64,000 bases of DNA from Mesocentrotus franciscanus (lineage: Eukaryota > Echinodermata > Echinoidea > Camarodonta > Strongylocentrotidae), in contig CP137668.1 in the NCBI GenBank assembly GCA_037976565.1, positions 31,296,264 to 31,360,263 on the forward strand, written 5' to 3'. A model generated the notes under the pieces. The model had not been told where the DNA came from, searched no databases, and worked only from the letters and a program-made list of their open reading frames with translations. The position numbers and the translations under genes are program-made. Positions 1-11,200 of this stretch are shown one piece after another (the stretch's first letter is position 1; each line of letters opens with the position of its first letter).

Positions 1-572
1 AGTGATTTTTTTTTTCATCCAGAAAACGTTTATTTTTTTATCTAATATCGCCCGTTACTAGAAATTCCCTTTTCATACAAAGCGCCATAAAAATATTCTG
101 TTTCTTGTATCCACTGACTATGATAAAATTCTGAATTTTGATTTCAACATTGAACAACTAGAACGTTGCTGAAAGTTACATAATTACGTAATTATTATTT
201 TATTGAGGACATTTTCCCAATAATTTTGTTTTAAAATAACGAATAAAACCGTAATAAAAGATATTTATGTTAGCAATGAAATTCGAAATGTGATATTCTG
301 TCGCCATATTTTGTTTGTTTTTCTTAAAAAGCATGTAGGAGTTTTCATACTATATGGTGGTAAATTGTATTTTTGTGAAATTTAACGCAATTCCCAGTAT
401 CTTTGAACGTGTTGTTTCTTTTTTGCCAAATAATTGATCATCCTGAAACTTGTCAAGGATCCGACCTTAATTATACAAGTTTAAATTTATTAAGTCATCA
501 TTGGTCTAGTTCAATTTGTATGAAGAATGAAAAAAAGTAAGAAAGAAAGAATTAACAAATAAGGAAGGAATC
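1..572. other. AT-rich intergenic sequence
   Basis: Poly-T and AT-rich sequence without an open frame of interest or a recognisable repeat. Confidence 0.6.
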
Positions 573-735
573 GGAGGAGAAGGAGGAGGAAGAAGAAGAT
601 GAAGAAAAAGAGAAGAAGAAGAAGAAGAAGAAGAAGAAGAAGAAGAAGAAGAAGAAGAAGAAGAAGAAAGAAGAAGAAGAAGAAGAAGAAGAAGAAGAAG
701 AAGAAGAAGAAGAAGAAGAAGAAGAAGAAGAAGAA

Positions 736-776
<41 letters not shown>

Positions 777-862
777 GGAAGAGAAAGAAGAAGAAGAAGA
801 AGAAGAAGAAGAAGAAGAAGAAGAAGAAGAAGAAGAAGAAGAAGAAAAAGAGGAAGAAGAAA
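573..862 (+). repeat. Long GAA/AAG homopurine array
   Basis: Mostly perfect AAG trinucleotide repeats. From 601 to 862 there is no pyrimidine on the plus strand (262 nt); a single T at 600 separates this from further purine sequence back to 573. The open frames of poly-Arg/Lys, poly-Ser and poly-Phe over it are artefacts of the array. Confidence 0.98.
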
Positions 863-1505
863 TGTCGATTGTCAATTTTTACACTCGTAGGGGAATTCTT
901 GATTTTATTTCTATTTATACTATCATTCACCTGTATTTATACAATTTTTAATTTTTAATTTATTTATTATCACTTTTTAAAACCCGCAAAAGGGATCATA
1001 TGTGTTCGGGCAAATTTTCGCGAGGGGTAGGTAGGGGTGACTCTTCTAGCTCGAATATTTTTTTATTTTAATAATTATTTTTAGAGTGAGCAAAGTGAGT
1101 GAGCAAAAGAAAATGCCATTTTGTTATATTAAGAATGTTATTTCAAACTCAAAATATGCTACATAATATTTTTCAAAATAAATGTACATTAGGATCTTTC
1201 GCTGCCCGAAAACGATATGACGGTTGCCACATTATTGGTATTTTGAAAATTCCAGGGATCGCAGTTAATTCCAGTGCACCCTCAAATTATGTAGGCCTAT
1301 ATATTATAGATCTTCTCCCCCAAAAGAATCAGACGAAAAATAATTGACAGACCATAACAGGCCCACCTACAAACCCTCCGAACAAAAATTGGCTTGACCA
1401 TATACAATATGTATATACTTTATAGAAACAATGGAATCATTGTGAGAGAAAGTGGCAGGGGTGAGTTAAAAAAAGGGAAAATGAAATCGAAAACCTTCGC
1501 TTTTC

Positions 1506-1536
<31 letters not shown>

Positions 1537-1860
1537 TCCCTTTTCTTTCGTTCTACAAGTTCTATGTTTGCCTTCTTTCCTCATGACATTCTCCCTTTCA
1601 TTTTCTTGCTCTTTTTGTTTAGCATGTAACTTTTGTTTGTACAGGGGAGGGGGTTGCAGCCCCCAAAGCACCCCCACCAGTATTCCAGGAGTAATTTTAT
1701 TATTAATACATAGCTGTTAGTCTGTTCATTTTTCGCTGTATCATCACTGTGTCTTTCAGTGATTATTCAAACTCTGGTCTTATCTGAAAATATAATGCAC
1801 TTTGAACTTGTTAAGCTTGCTTCATGTCAATACAATATTAGACCAACACAATAACCCATG
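863..1860. other. Intergenic sequence with a short TTTC array
   Basis: AT-rich sequence. A TTTC tetranucleotide run lies at about 1505-1540. A GGGGAGGGGGTTGCAGCCCCC motif at 1644-1664 looks like an end of a GGGG/CCCC-type repeat, but no full element could be delimited. Confidence 0.55.
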
Positions 1861-1869
1861 TATTCATTC

Positions 1870-1882
1870 ATCTCTCTCTCTC

Positions 1883-1913
<31 letters not shown>

Positions 1914-2015
1914 TCAATTCAATTCATTAACAAAATCTGGCTCTCTTCGCGTGTTTATGTTTGTCTTTCTGACTGTCTCTGTCTTTGTCTCTCTCTCTCT
2001 CTCTCTCTCTCTCTT
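1870..2015 (+). repeat. Two CT dinucleotide arrays
   Basis: CT arrays at about 1870-1914 and 1974-2015, separated by about 60 bases of non-repetitive sequence. Confidence 0.95.
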
Positions 2016-4980
2016 CCCACCCTCCCTGTCTCGTATTCATTCAGGCTTTTATACAGCTCTGTGCGCCCCTTTCTCTATATCATACCCATATACTTCACTG
2101 TAACAATTTCTGGTTTCTATCTATCATTTTTTTTAGTCCTTTTTCATCCCAACCAAATTTATTTTTTGCTGTACATCGCTAGATATCCGCACAGTCATGA
2201 TTATGCGATTGTTCCATTGTTTGCATTATTTGTCTGATATTTGCTCAATAATTTTGTGCTCGTCACAGAGTCCTATATCGTAACGCCAGTGTTTTGCTAA
2301 AACCAGGTCGCGTAAATTCTAGCTCTCTCACTCGCTTTTATTCTCCAAGTTCACCAGCTCATTATCCAAACGCAATCACCTATTGCTTTTTTTTATATAC
2401 ACACCACGCGTGGACCTATATTTTACTATTTGCTAGCATCGGTCTATAAAAGATCATCACAAGTAATGTTAGTTCATGTATATAATTGTTATTAATAACC
2501 AAGCCATACGAAGAATGCACCATCGGTATAGCTGATCTACAAATAGTTCTTCATTTACTACCACTGCCGTGCTTCGTACCGATGCGTATGTATATAGACA
2601 GGAACCAAAGGATTTTGACCGTGTCACCGGAATGAATGTGCTTTTACGACGACAAGAGCGCAGTTACCAAGGCGAATGATGTTACTACTCATAGATACTA
2701 TAATATGATACGCGGTAGTATTGCAGTTTTTATTAATGAGAAAAAACTCGCTTTTCTGCCGCTGAGTTGAATTACGAAAACGATACTACCCAACCATGAG
2801 TACCAAGAAATTGGCATGACTTGCTTTTAGATGAGCTCATAATATTCGTTGCTGGTCACATTCATACAGGCTCATAATTATCTTCAACATGATGGTTGCA
2901 TCAACGTTTTAATTCACGTAGGCTTCTGCACAGATATACTAGTACAGGACTGTATTCTACACGTGAGTATAACTATTTCTCGCTTCCGGGTTGGGACACT
3001 ATTATGATGATTATCATTGTTATTAGTATCGAGACCTACCAACCACCTGCCAACGCTTGTTCAACATTTCCTACTCAATAATGGGCGGAAATATCACTCA
3101 TTTTAATTACAGACGGTTCTCTGTATACTAGGACTATATCTTTCCCATGTAAATTCAGACTGAGCAGTTTTATCAAAACATTGCCTCGTGACGTTGCTTT
3201 CCGATTGCAACTGCATTAATGTTTGCGCATTATCTGTATCATGTTTACATGTACCAAATAGAGATGGCACCACATGCCTATGCAGTCTTAATTTACTGCG
3301 TTGTAGAATTTCAGCCTGATGCATGTATTATTTCAATAACAAGTTGTCAATTTTTTTCTTTTTTTTCTTCGATTCAAGTGAAAATGATGAATCTACATAT
3401 CAAGATCGATTTGATAGCTATCAAGTAATACCTTCTTATATATGCATCAACATCTACTGATTTATACATAAAACTAACTGTATTAATCCAACTAGACGAA
3501 TGATATTAGGTTTTAGGTTTTATACAGGCCTTTCAATAACTTAGGGGAAATATTTTCTTTTTATATCACTAATTGAAGTTCTGTTCTTGTTCTTCCCTCT
3601 TACCCTGTGAATTTCAAACGTATCCTAAATAAGTACATGGAATCGAATATACATTGACGAGTGAAGCATATATTGCGTGTTTTTTGTTGTTGTTGTAAAC
3701 TTGTGTATATGTATTGCCCCTATTAAGTATTTTAATCTACATAGTTTATTCATTGTCATTATTTTATATATATATATACGTTTTCTTAATATTGTATGAT
3801 TTTTTTTTTAAATGTATGCACAGCCCTACTGAAGCACAGGCTTCGGGCTGAGGTAAGCTCCCCTCCCCCCCCCTCCCCTCCCCTCCCCTCCCCTCCCCCG
3901 ATTCCGTGTGCATGTGTTAAATTGGTTACACGTTTACGTCTGCGGTTATTTTATTAAGTGGGGGATAGAATATCATGTTTGTCGAATGACGAGAGAATAG
4001 ACTAATATTGAATGTGAACTAATGTTCAAGGTGATACAAAGTTTTGGTATGGGGTCATGAACTTGGTTCAAATGAACATATTGGAAGCATATGCGATTTT
4101 ATAATATTCAATGGTCGTTGTCGCGGTTGAAATCGAGTCTAAAGTGATGAAATTACAAACTCTTTATGTTGTATAGCTCCCTCTCAAGACTGATATTACT
4201 TTAGCTTTAAAACAATGTTTCTTGACTACAATCGACCAATTTGCTATTCCCGTTTGGAAATTATATATCAGAACTGCATATTCTGAGATTTTCATGGTCG
4301 CAGCTACCATGGAATGGCCTTAGGCGCTATTTGAAATATTTGAAATTTACCGGGAGCACCAGTAAATTTTGATTATTCAATTTCTCGAAAGCAGAAGTGT
4401 TTTAGGGGCTACATTTTCTAGTGCTTATAATACATCCATAGGGGCATCCAAATATATCAACATTTTAAAGAATCACTATCCATCTAATTTTCAAAATTTC
4501 CCAAAACTTTGCATTACCTTTAACGTGCGTGTATGTAATATGAGTGCACTTCGAAAGTTGAAGGTTAAGCACCAGGAAAAAACTCATTATCCGGGTATAT
4601 ATGACACCCTAAACCAACCGGACCTGTGACGTCACTATGGTTATGAGCTGATTTCGCTTTTTTTCTCCTCTAAGGGCAAGGAAGCATAAAAGACCTTTGA
4701 ATCTTGATTTGTTCAATCTTATGACCATTCAGGTCAGCGGTCATTACGATTTTACATGTTTGAGTGTTCTTATCAAATTCTATTGTAAATTCTCCCAGAA
4801 ACGGATCGTAGTCCGATCATAGTGTGCGGTGGGCTGTAGTCTGGCAATGTAAGATCCTGAAACATATATAAATGGACGTATATATCCCTATCCCTATAGA
4901 TATGTCCCTATAGGCTACTGTCAGCTACCCGATACTTATCTGAGGTGCGGCTCACATATCAACAGCTATTTATTAGTTAA
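2016..4980. other. Intergenic sequence, no gene recognised
   Basis: AT-rich. A TA run lies at about 3765-3778. A pyrimidine CCCCT array lies at about 3858-3898, preceded by a short GCACAGGCTTCGGGCTGAGG segment. No coding frame or transposon terminus was identified. Confidence 0.55.
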
Positions 4981-4991
4981 CGGAATACCGA

Positions 4992-5152
4992 CACGATGCG
5001 CTAGTGCCCTTTGGTAAGGCATTAATCCTCACTACCAGGTCCCTCGGAGAGGACCTAAAGCCGTCGGCCGTCTGGTTGCTTACTTACAAGCATTTGTGCT
5101 TTCTTAGCAGTCAGGTTAAATAACCATCACATCACATCACATCACATAACAA
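4992..5152 (+). mobile_element. SINE-type fragment with an ACATC tail
   Basis: Body motif GTGCCCTTTGGTAAGGCATTAATCC, then GGACCTAAAGCCGTCGG, then CTTTCTTAGCAGTCAGGT, ending in an (ATCAC)n tail at 5127-5147. The CCTTTGG(T/C)AAG(G/A)CATTAATC motif is shared with the SINE bodies at 44540 and 49500. I recall similar composite elements from sea urchin genomes. The tRNA-like head is not evident, so this is 5'-truncated. Confidence 0.6.
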
Positions 5153-7200
5153 GGTTAAAGGTTAAATCAACAACAGTTGATACACGTAATGTACTCAGGA
5201 AAACTATACTAGAATGCATAATAGGAAGATACTTAATATGTGGCTTCAAGAAATAGTATTTGATTGTATCTTGATAAAAACAGTGTCAGTACCGCTTTCC
5301 AACAAAGATGAAGAATGATAAAATTTATTTCGTTACAGAATCGTTAATGTTGTCACAGATTCCAATTTGTCAACTTGAATTTCCATTCGAAATCGAACAG
5401 TCGACGATTCGACAAAAAGTCAGTTTCTTGTCCCTGTTCAGAGGAGATACCTTAACCTGTATTCTCGTCTGTATACCATTGCATGTAGTCATTCATTTCT
5501 ATATTTTGGCCTGCAAATGAATACTACACCTTTAATAACACAACTCTATACCACCATACAATTTTGGAGCACGCCGCGGCGTCCACAATGTTTGTGAAAA
5601 GCACATATGAATAGCGTTTGCGTTCAAGGTCACGTGTAAACATGCCCTGAACTCTTTTATACACGCGTATACTGTATGCATGCATTTGCCACATGACACA
5701 TTTTACAAAAGAAACGCGGTATATTGTAGCGTGTAGAGAAAAAATGAAAACTGGCTAGAGCAAGACTGGTAGTACCGAATGTGAAATCTGAAACCACCCA
5801 GGCATGATCTCTTCTATCATGTTATTCATGTATCACGCTGTATACTAATTAATTCCTTGGCTGAATATAGATTTATCTCCTTCACCTGCATTAGTTCTAT
5901 GGGGCCTTATTTATAAAACCTTATACTATGTAAAGCTAGTCGACTAACTATACACAGAGTATATTAAGTTGATTGACTGTTATAGAGTTTATGGGCCTGG
6001 TAGTTTGCAGCTATTGATTAGAATACAAAACTAGTTGAATATAGAATAAATTTGTCTCTGACATGCTTGGAAATTCGCCTTATAAATATAATCGTTTATT
6101 TTGTTTTAAACGCAGAAATCGGCGTTTGTCGCATTTCCTTCACCGACCAAGCTGTGTGGGTTCCATGTGTATACTTAAAAAGTAAATAAATACTAGTTCA
6201 ATTTTCCAAACGGAGAAGATTATTTGTTGGCAGCGGTTATGTAGATGCTATTTAGAATTTAAACTACAAACTAAACCTTTACAAAAATATATCTATACCA
6301 TATCACCATTTTTTTTTAAAGAAAGGACTATCTTTATGACTTTAAATTTGCAATGATTTTCAGTAGACGATATTAGTTCCACTAGGGCTTCGCAGCTATG
6401 GTACTACTATACTAGTCTGTATAGACAGCGGCAGATCCATCATTTTAATGGAGGGGGGTTGAGGGTACTTCTCCTTTTACAGTCACAATTATAGAATTTT
6501 TCCTAAGGAAACAAGGAAAAGGATTGGTGCTTCAAGGGAATTCCGTCCCCTAGACAGTTAAAATGATAAACTTGACCCAATTAGGAAAAAAAGAGGGGCT
6601 CTTCGTGAATGCAATTAAGACTGCATTCTGTGCTCACATTGTGGAATTATCTATTTCTTACTCAACATAGACAGTAGTACAAATAGATCACAATTGTACA
6701 TACACAATGTATACTAGCTGATATAAGCATCTTGAGACTCGCAAACTACAACTAGGCCTCGAGAAGGGCGTGTCGGGGGTTGTGCATTATAACTCCTGCA
6801 ATTCGGTCTTAACGGTGACTACTGCAAATATCCGTCGAAAACAAATATTGACATTACATAATTTCAGGAAGATAATTATCTCGGCTTTTCAGGTCACCTT
6901 CAGCTCAATGGCACGAGGTTGACCTAGATATCGATGGGGTTTTCCCTGCCTTGTTCTTTGGGAGTGATACATGCATGGAAAGGAGTAATCCCTGTTCTGC
7001 AATTATTTGTTAATAGGCCTAGAATTACGCGGTTGCTCAATTAGCATTATGAAAACTATGCCATACCTGGCAATATGCATTAAAACAGTAAGTGAGGAAA
7101 TAAAAAGTTTGATACGGAACGACACGTACATGTGTGTCTACCAATTTTTTTCACCAAGCAAGGAAGCTGAATCAAACGTTGATTTTACACTCTCCCTCCT
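5153..7200. other. Intergenic sequence, no gene recognised
   Basis: AT-rich. A GCGGCAGATCCATC...GGAGGGGGGTTGAGGG stretch near 6428-6465 resembles one end of the CAGxGGCGGATC-type MITEs seen at 23068 and 32946, but no opposite end was found. Confidence 0.5.
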
Positions 7201-7202
7201 CC

Positions 7203-7258
7203 CCTCCCCATCCCCTTTCTCTCTCTCTCTCTCTCTCTATGTGTGTCTCTCTCTGTTT
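7203..7258 (+). repeat. CT-rich array
   Basis: CCCTCC-rich sequence leading into a CT dinucleotide array, interrupted by TATGTGTGT. Confidence 0.9.
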
Positions 7259-7782
7259 CCTTGTTTTTAGGGGGCATTCGGTCTTACAGTGTTCATGTTA
7301 TGCCAATCAGGAATTCTACACTTGATAAACATCCTGTGCATACGCGTTATCATATCCGATTGCACAACATTTCGTTGTGTCTATATAAATTATATATACT
7401 TTAATAGAAAATGGTTGTTTACAACCTTCAAAAGTAGAGGGCAACGAGTCTTGAAATACAGGTATATTTAGAATCGAAGAATAACAATTCTTTTTAATTA
7501 CTACAATTTATTCATAAACATGGTCTATACAAATGAAATGAATATGAAACACAAGCAGAGATAAATCACCAAACTTGATCGGTTAATTAGCAATAATATT
7601 GTCTCATGATTTCATTTTCAGTTTCAATCATGACAATACTAAATTTATGCTATTTCGCAGTGCTGATAGAAACTCTACAAATTTGTGATACTGTTCATGT
7701 TATCCTTCTTCTAAATAATATCTTTTCACCAGGCTGTGACTGAAAATGGCTGTCACGTTTTTATGTCTTTCTTATTTTTCAG

Positions 7783-7919
7783 GGCTCGATATCCATTGAT
7801 CTCATTTTACAATAATTTTACAATTTTACAAGAAAGGAATGATTTCAGAGGCATTGTGAATTTGGTCAAATACAACTGAAATTCTCCAAGTCAATTCAAT
7901 CATTTTATCCGGCTTCACC
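7783..7919 (+). other. Probable 5' UTR portion of the receptor's first coding exon
   Basis: A strong 3' splice site (a pyrimidine-rich stretch ending TTATTTTTCAG) ends at 7782, so the first coding exon probably starts at 7783 and one or more non-coding exons lie upstream. In the reading frame of the 7920 ATG there is a TGA at 7857-7859 and no ATG between them. The start context is CACCATGG, a strong Kozak match. I see no convincing core promoter immediately upstream, which also suggests the promoter is further away. Confidence 0.55.
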
Positions 7920-8257
7920 ATGGACTCCATAACGGTACAGTATGACGGGCTCCGGATAGCTAAACAAGATTCAACTGGAAAATCCAGAATGGATACATTG
8001 GATACCACCGACGACTATTTCTTAGAAGTCAAGCCTGAAAATCGCCACATCGAAGTGCACAATGATGTCGAAGACATGGAGGCTTCGTCGTCGAGTTCGG
8101 ATGACTCGATCACGAGCGGCAAGGAAATGTTGCATGGCAGAGAGAGTACGATGACGACGATGACGACGATGAAGACAACGACGATGACAACGGAGCAGGA
8201 AGAAGTGTCGTCGCAGACGTGTAATGTATCAAGCTCGAGAGCAGAATCATCAAACAG
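7920..8257 (+). CDS. Receptor coding exon 1: N-terminal A/B region
   Basis: It encodes residues 1-112 plus two bases of codon 113. The exon ends CAAACAG before GTAAATAC at 8258 (phase 2). The product is rich in acidic residues early on, followed by a serine run near residues 56-62 and a threonine/methionine-rich stretch near 77-90 made of ACG/ATG/ACA-type codons, which looks like expansion of a trinucleotide repeat. A/B regions of nuclear receptors are poorly conserved and often carry ligand-independent activation function; no specific motif is visible here. Confidence 0.85.
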
Positions 8258-11200
8258 GTAAATACATCAAAGGCGTATTCATGGTGGTGGTGTGTGTGTG
8301 TGTGTGTGTGGGGGGTATTTGAACAAATTCTGATAAGAAAGACGAAAAAAATGAATAAAGCTTGTTAGGTGTAACACTTGAAGGGGGGGGGGCACAATTA
8401 TTGGGGCACAGTGTATTGTGTACTTAAGATAATCCAGATTGGTTTTTAAAGGGGTTGTGGAGGGTACAAGCCGGTTGTGTCCTAAGTACTGATACCGATT
8501 TGCATTCTGCCAAAGTTTCTGAGTGCATTTTGCATCTATGCTGAGACAGATTTGATTCTGCTATTGCGGTTTATCACTTTGATTTCCGTTTTATATATCG
8601 CCACTGACCACGTGTGGTCATTGTTGTTTCGAAAATCATATAAGTCGAGGAAAGTTTCATTTTCGTTTCAAAATAGTGAATTTATCATATTACCAGTTTC
8701 ATTCAACGGAGAGAGATAAAGATAGATAGCGAGAGAGTGAGGGAGGGAGAGAGAGAGAGAAAAAAAAGGGGGAGAGAGAGAGAGAGAGAGAGAGGGGAAA
8801 GAAAGGGATTGTGCGTCATGTGTGAGTGTGTGTATGTGTATGAGAATGAGAAAGAAAAGATAGAGAGAGAGAGAGAGAGAGGGGGGAAGGGAGGGAAGGG
8901 AGAGAGCAATGGAGGTGAGAGAGAGAGAGAGAGAGAGAGAGGGGGGTATAGAGAATACAAGAAAGGTGAGTATTGAGAATGAAAGAGAGTAGAAATTAGA
9001 GAGAGTTGAAAATAGAAGAGACGTAGAAAGAGAAGAAATGAAGAGAGAGAGAGAGAGAGAGAGAGAAAGAAAGAGAGAGAGGTCAATTACTGAGCAAATA
9101 GGTAACCTAATTTGTAAACCACTCTGATTAAAAAACAGAAGCCGAAAGTACGTATAAAGGTAATGGAATATACAAATGCAACCATGGCAATGGTAAGATC
9201 ACCGTCATTACCGACCAATATTAATTAATCAAGACCATATTACCGAATCCATACCATTTTATAAACAGCACAGTAGAAATGGTAAAAAATGCCCCCCCCC
9301 CCTAGGGGCTTTAGATTTCCATTACTACCCAAATAATTTGAACAGAGCTACGAGCAGTAATATCTATGAGCAGTAAATTCATCTGAAGCAAATCCCAAAG
9401 GATTCAAATTCTTATAAAGATAGATAATTTTGAGCAACTTGATATTTTGAATTCAAATGAATCAAGCTTTCAATTGATTTCTTTCATTAACAAAACCCGA
9501 ATTACTGACCGTAATCAGGGAGGTGAGACTATCACCTCCCTGCCGTAATAGAGCTTGTTTGTGATTGTGCTCACCATTTCAATATCTCGTATTCTATTTC
9601 GTATTCTTTGTTTCCTTTATTGAAAAAGCTACATTTGTTTCCATTCCACTCTACAACACAGAGCTTCGTGCACATCCATCATTCGCTACACACACACGCA
9701 CACGCACACGCACGCGCACACACGCACACCAACACAACACACAATACACTCACACAACACACTCAAAAACTCATAAACACATTTTCATTTTGAATTTCAC
9801 CCTAAGATTTTTCTTTTGAGGCCGCGATCCTAGTCAAGCATCGCTAATGATTACGGTCTCCTGCACTTTTTCCACAAATTGTTCGGATAATAATTGAAAT
9901 TTATAATAATATGTTATAGAAATATTAAGTTTCGTTATTATATGTATATTATGTTAATAACATTTTGACATGCAGTTATCATTGTTTGTATATTTTGTAA
10001 TTTACCTTACGTTTATATGTTCTTTGTTATTCAGTTATTACATTTGGAAAAATGTAGAAATAAAATCAAAACAAAATTCGTTTATACTCCTTTTCCAATT
10101 CCAATAAGTATATAGCGTTTAGTGAAATATCCTCTTGTTCTTTTTCAGGGGAAGTGTCAGATGCAAGTTCAAGAAGGAGCCAGCTCTTACTAAGAGAGTA
10201 AAATGCAGCTCCACATGTGACGAAACAAAGACAACAGCATGCAGGAGAAAACCTAGAAAAGACAAACACAAAGGAGACGACCCCGTGTATTCAGGTACAG
10301 AATCAGTGATCCGACATTCGCTCTGACGACAATTGATCTAGGCTTTATTTGATAAAAAAATAAAGTGTTAGGGTTAGGATTGCAACTGGGTTTGAGCATA
10401 GGTTTGGTGGTAGGTTAGTGTTAAGTATGGCGTTAGGTCCATGGTTGAAGTTGCAGGAGAAATGTGTCGTGCAGCCACAGTAATTGCTTGAGACAGTTAA
10501 TGTATTTGTTATATCAAGGAGAGCACCGTGGTTTAGTGGTTCATTCGTTTGACTCTAAATAGAGAGGTTTGGGGTTAGAATCCTAGCTTGAACATTTGAG
10601 TGATATACCAAGCGAAACACAATGATATAGTGGTACACTCATTTGACTCTAAATCGAGACGTGTAGGGTTCGAATACCTAATAGAACCTTCGAGTGTTAT
10701 ATCAAGTGTAGTGGTCCATTCACTTTGACCTGAATTAATAGGTTTAGGGTGAGAACCTTTGCACGGAGCACCGTCCTGTCCTTAGACAAGTATTTATTAT
10801 ATACTCATTTCATAATTCTGTTCTATACAATTTGTATTACTATCCCCTTGATACAAGTATGATATCATCAAGACATTTCTCATATTTGTTTCACCTTATT
10901 ATGTTACTTGCAGAATTGAATGTGCCACTTTTCGTTTCAGTTATAATTTGTTAGAGCCCATCATGAACCCTTAAATCACCCTTTTGTCAATCAGTTTTCC
11001 ACAAAACACCCTGTCAAGAAAAACCTATATTGTAAACGCCTTATTCCGTAATCATAATGGCATATGTAGAAAGGTGTGGGGACGAATTTTTCATTCTACA
11101 TGTAAAACTTCACGTTGATAACATGGCGTTGCTATATATATATATCTGTAACAATTCTATAATGAATATTGGTAATCGCAAATATGAAGGTCCAAGGAAA

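Larger units (their letters stand above)
8258..10148 (+). other. Receptor intron 1
   Basis: GT-AG intron. It contains a TG run (8284-8310), a long GA-rich stretch (8701-9081), an inverted repeat at 9516-9542 and CA-rich sequence at 9690-9730. The rest (9100-9500 and 9800-10140) is AT-rich with nothing recognisable. Confidence 0.85.

Noticed and set aside
511..958. Open frames of poly-Phe/Leu, poly-Ser and poly-Arg/Lys over 100 codons
   Set aside because: They are translations of the GAA array in different frames; no non-repetitive coding sequence is attached.
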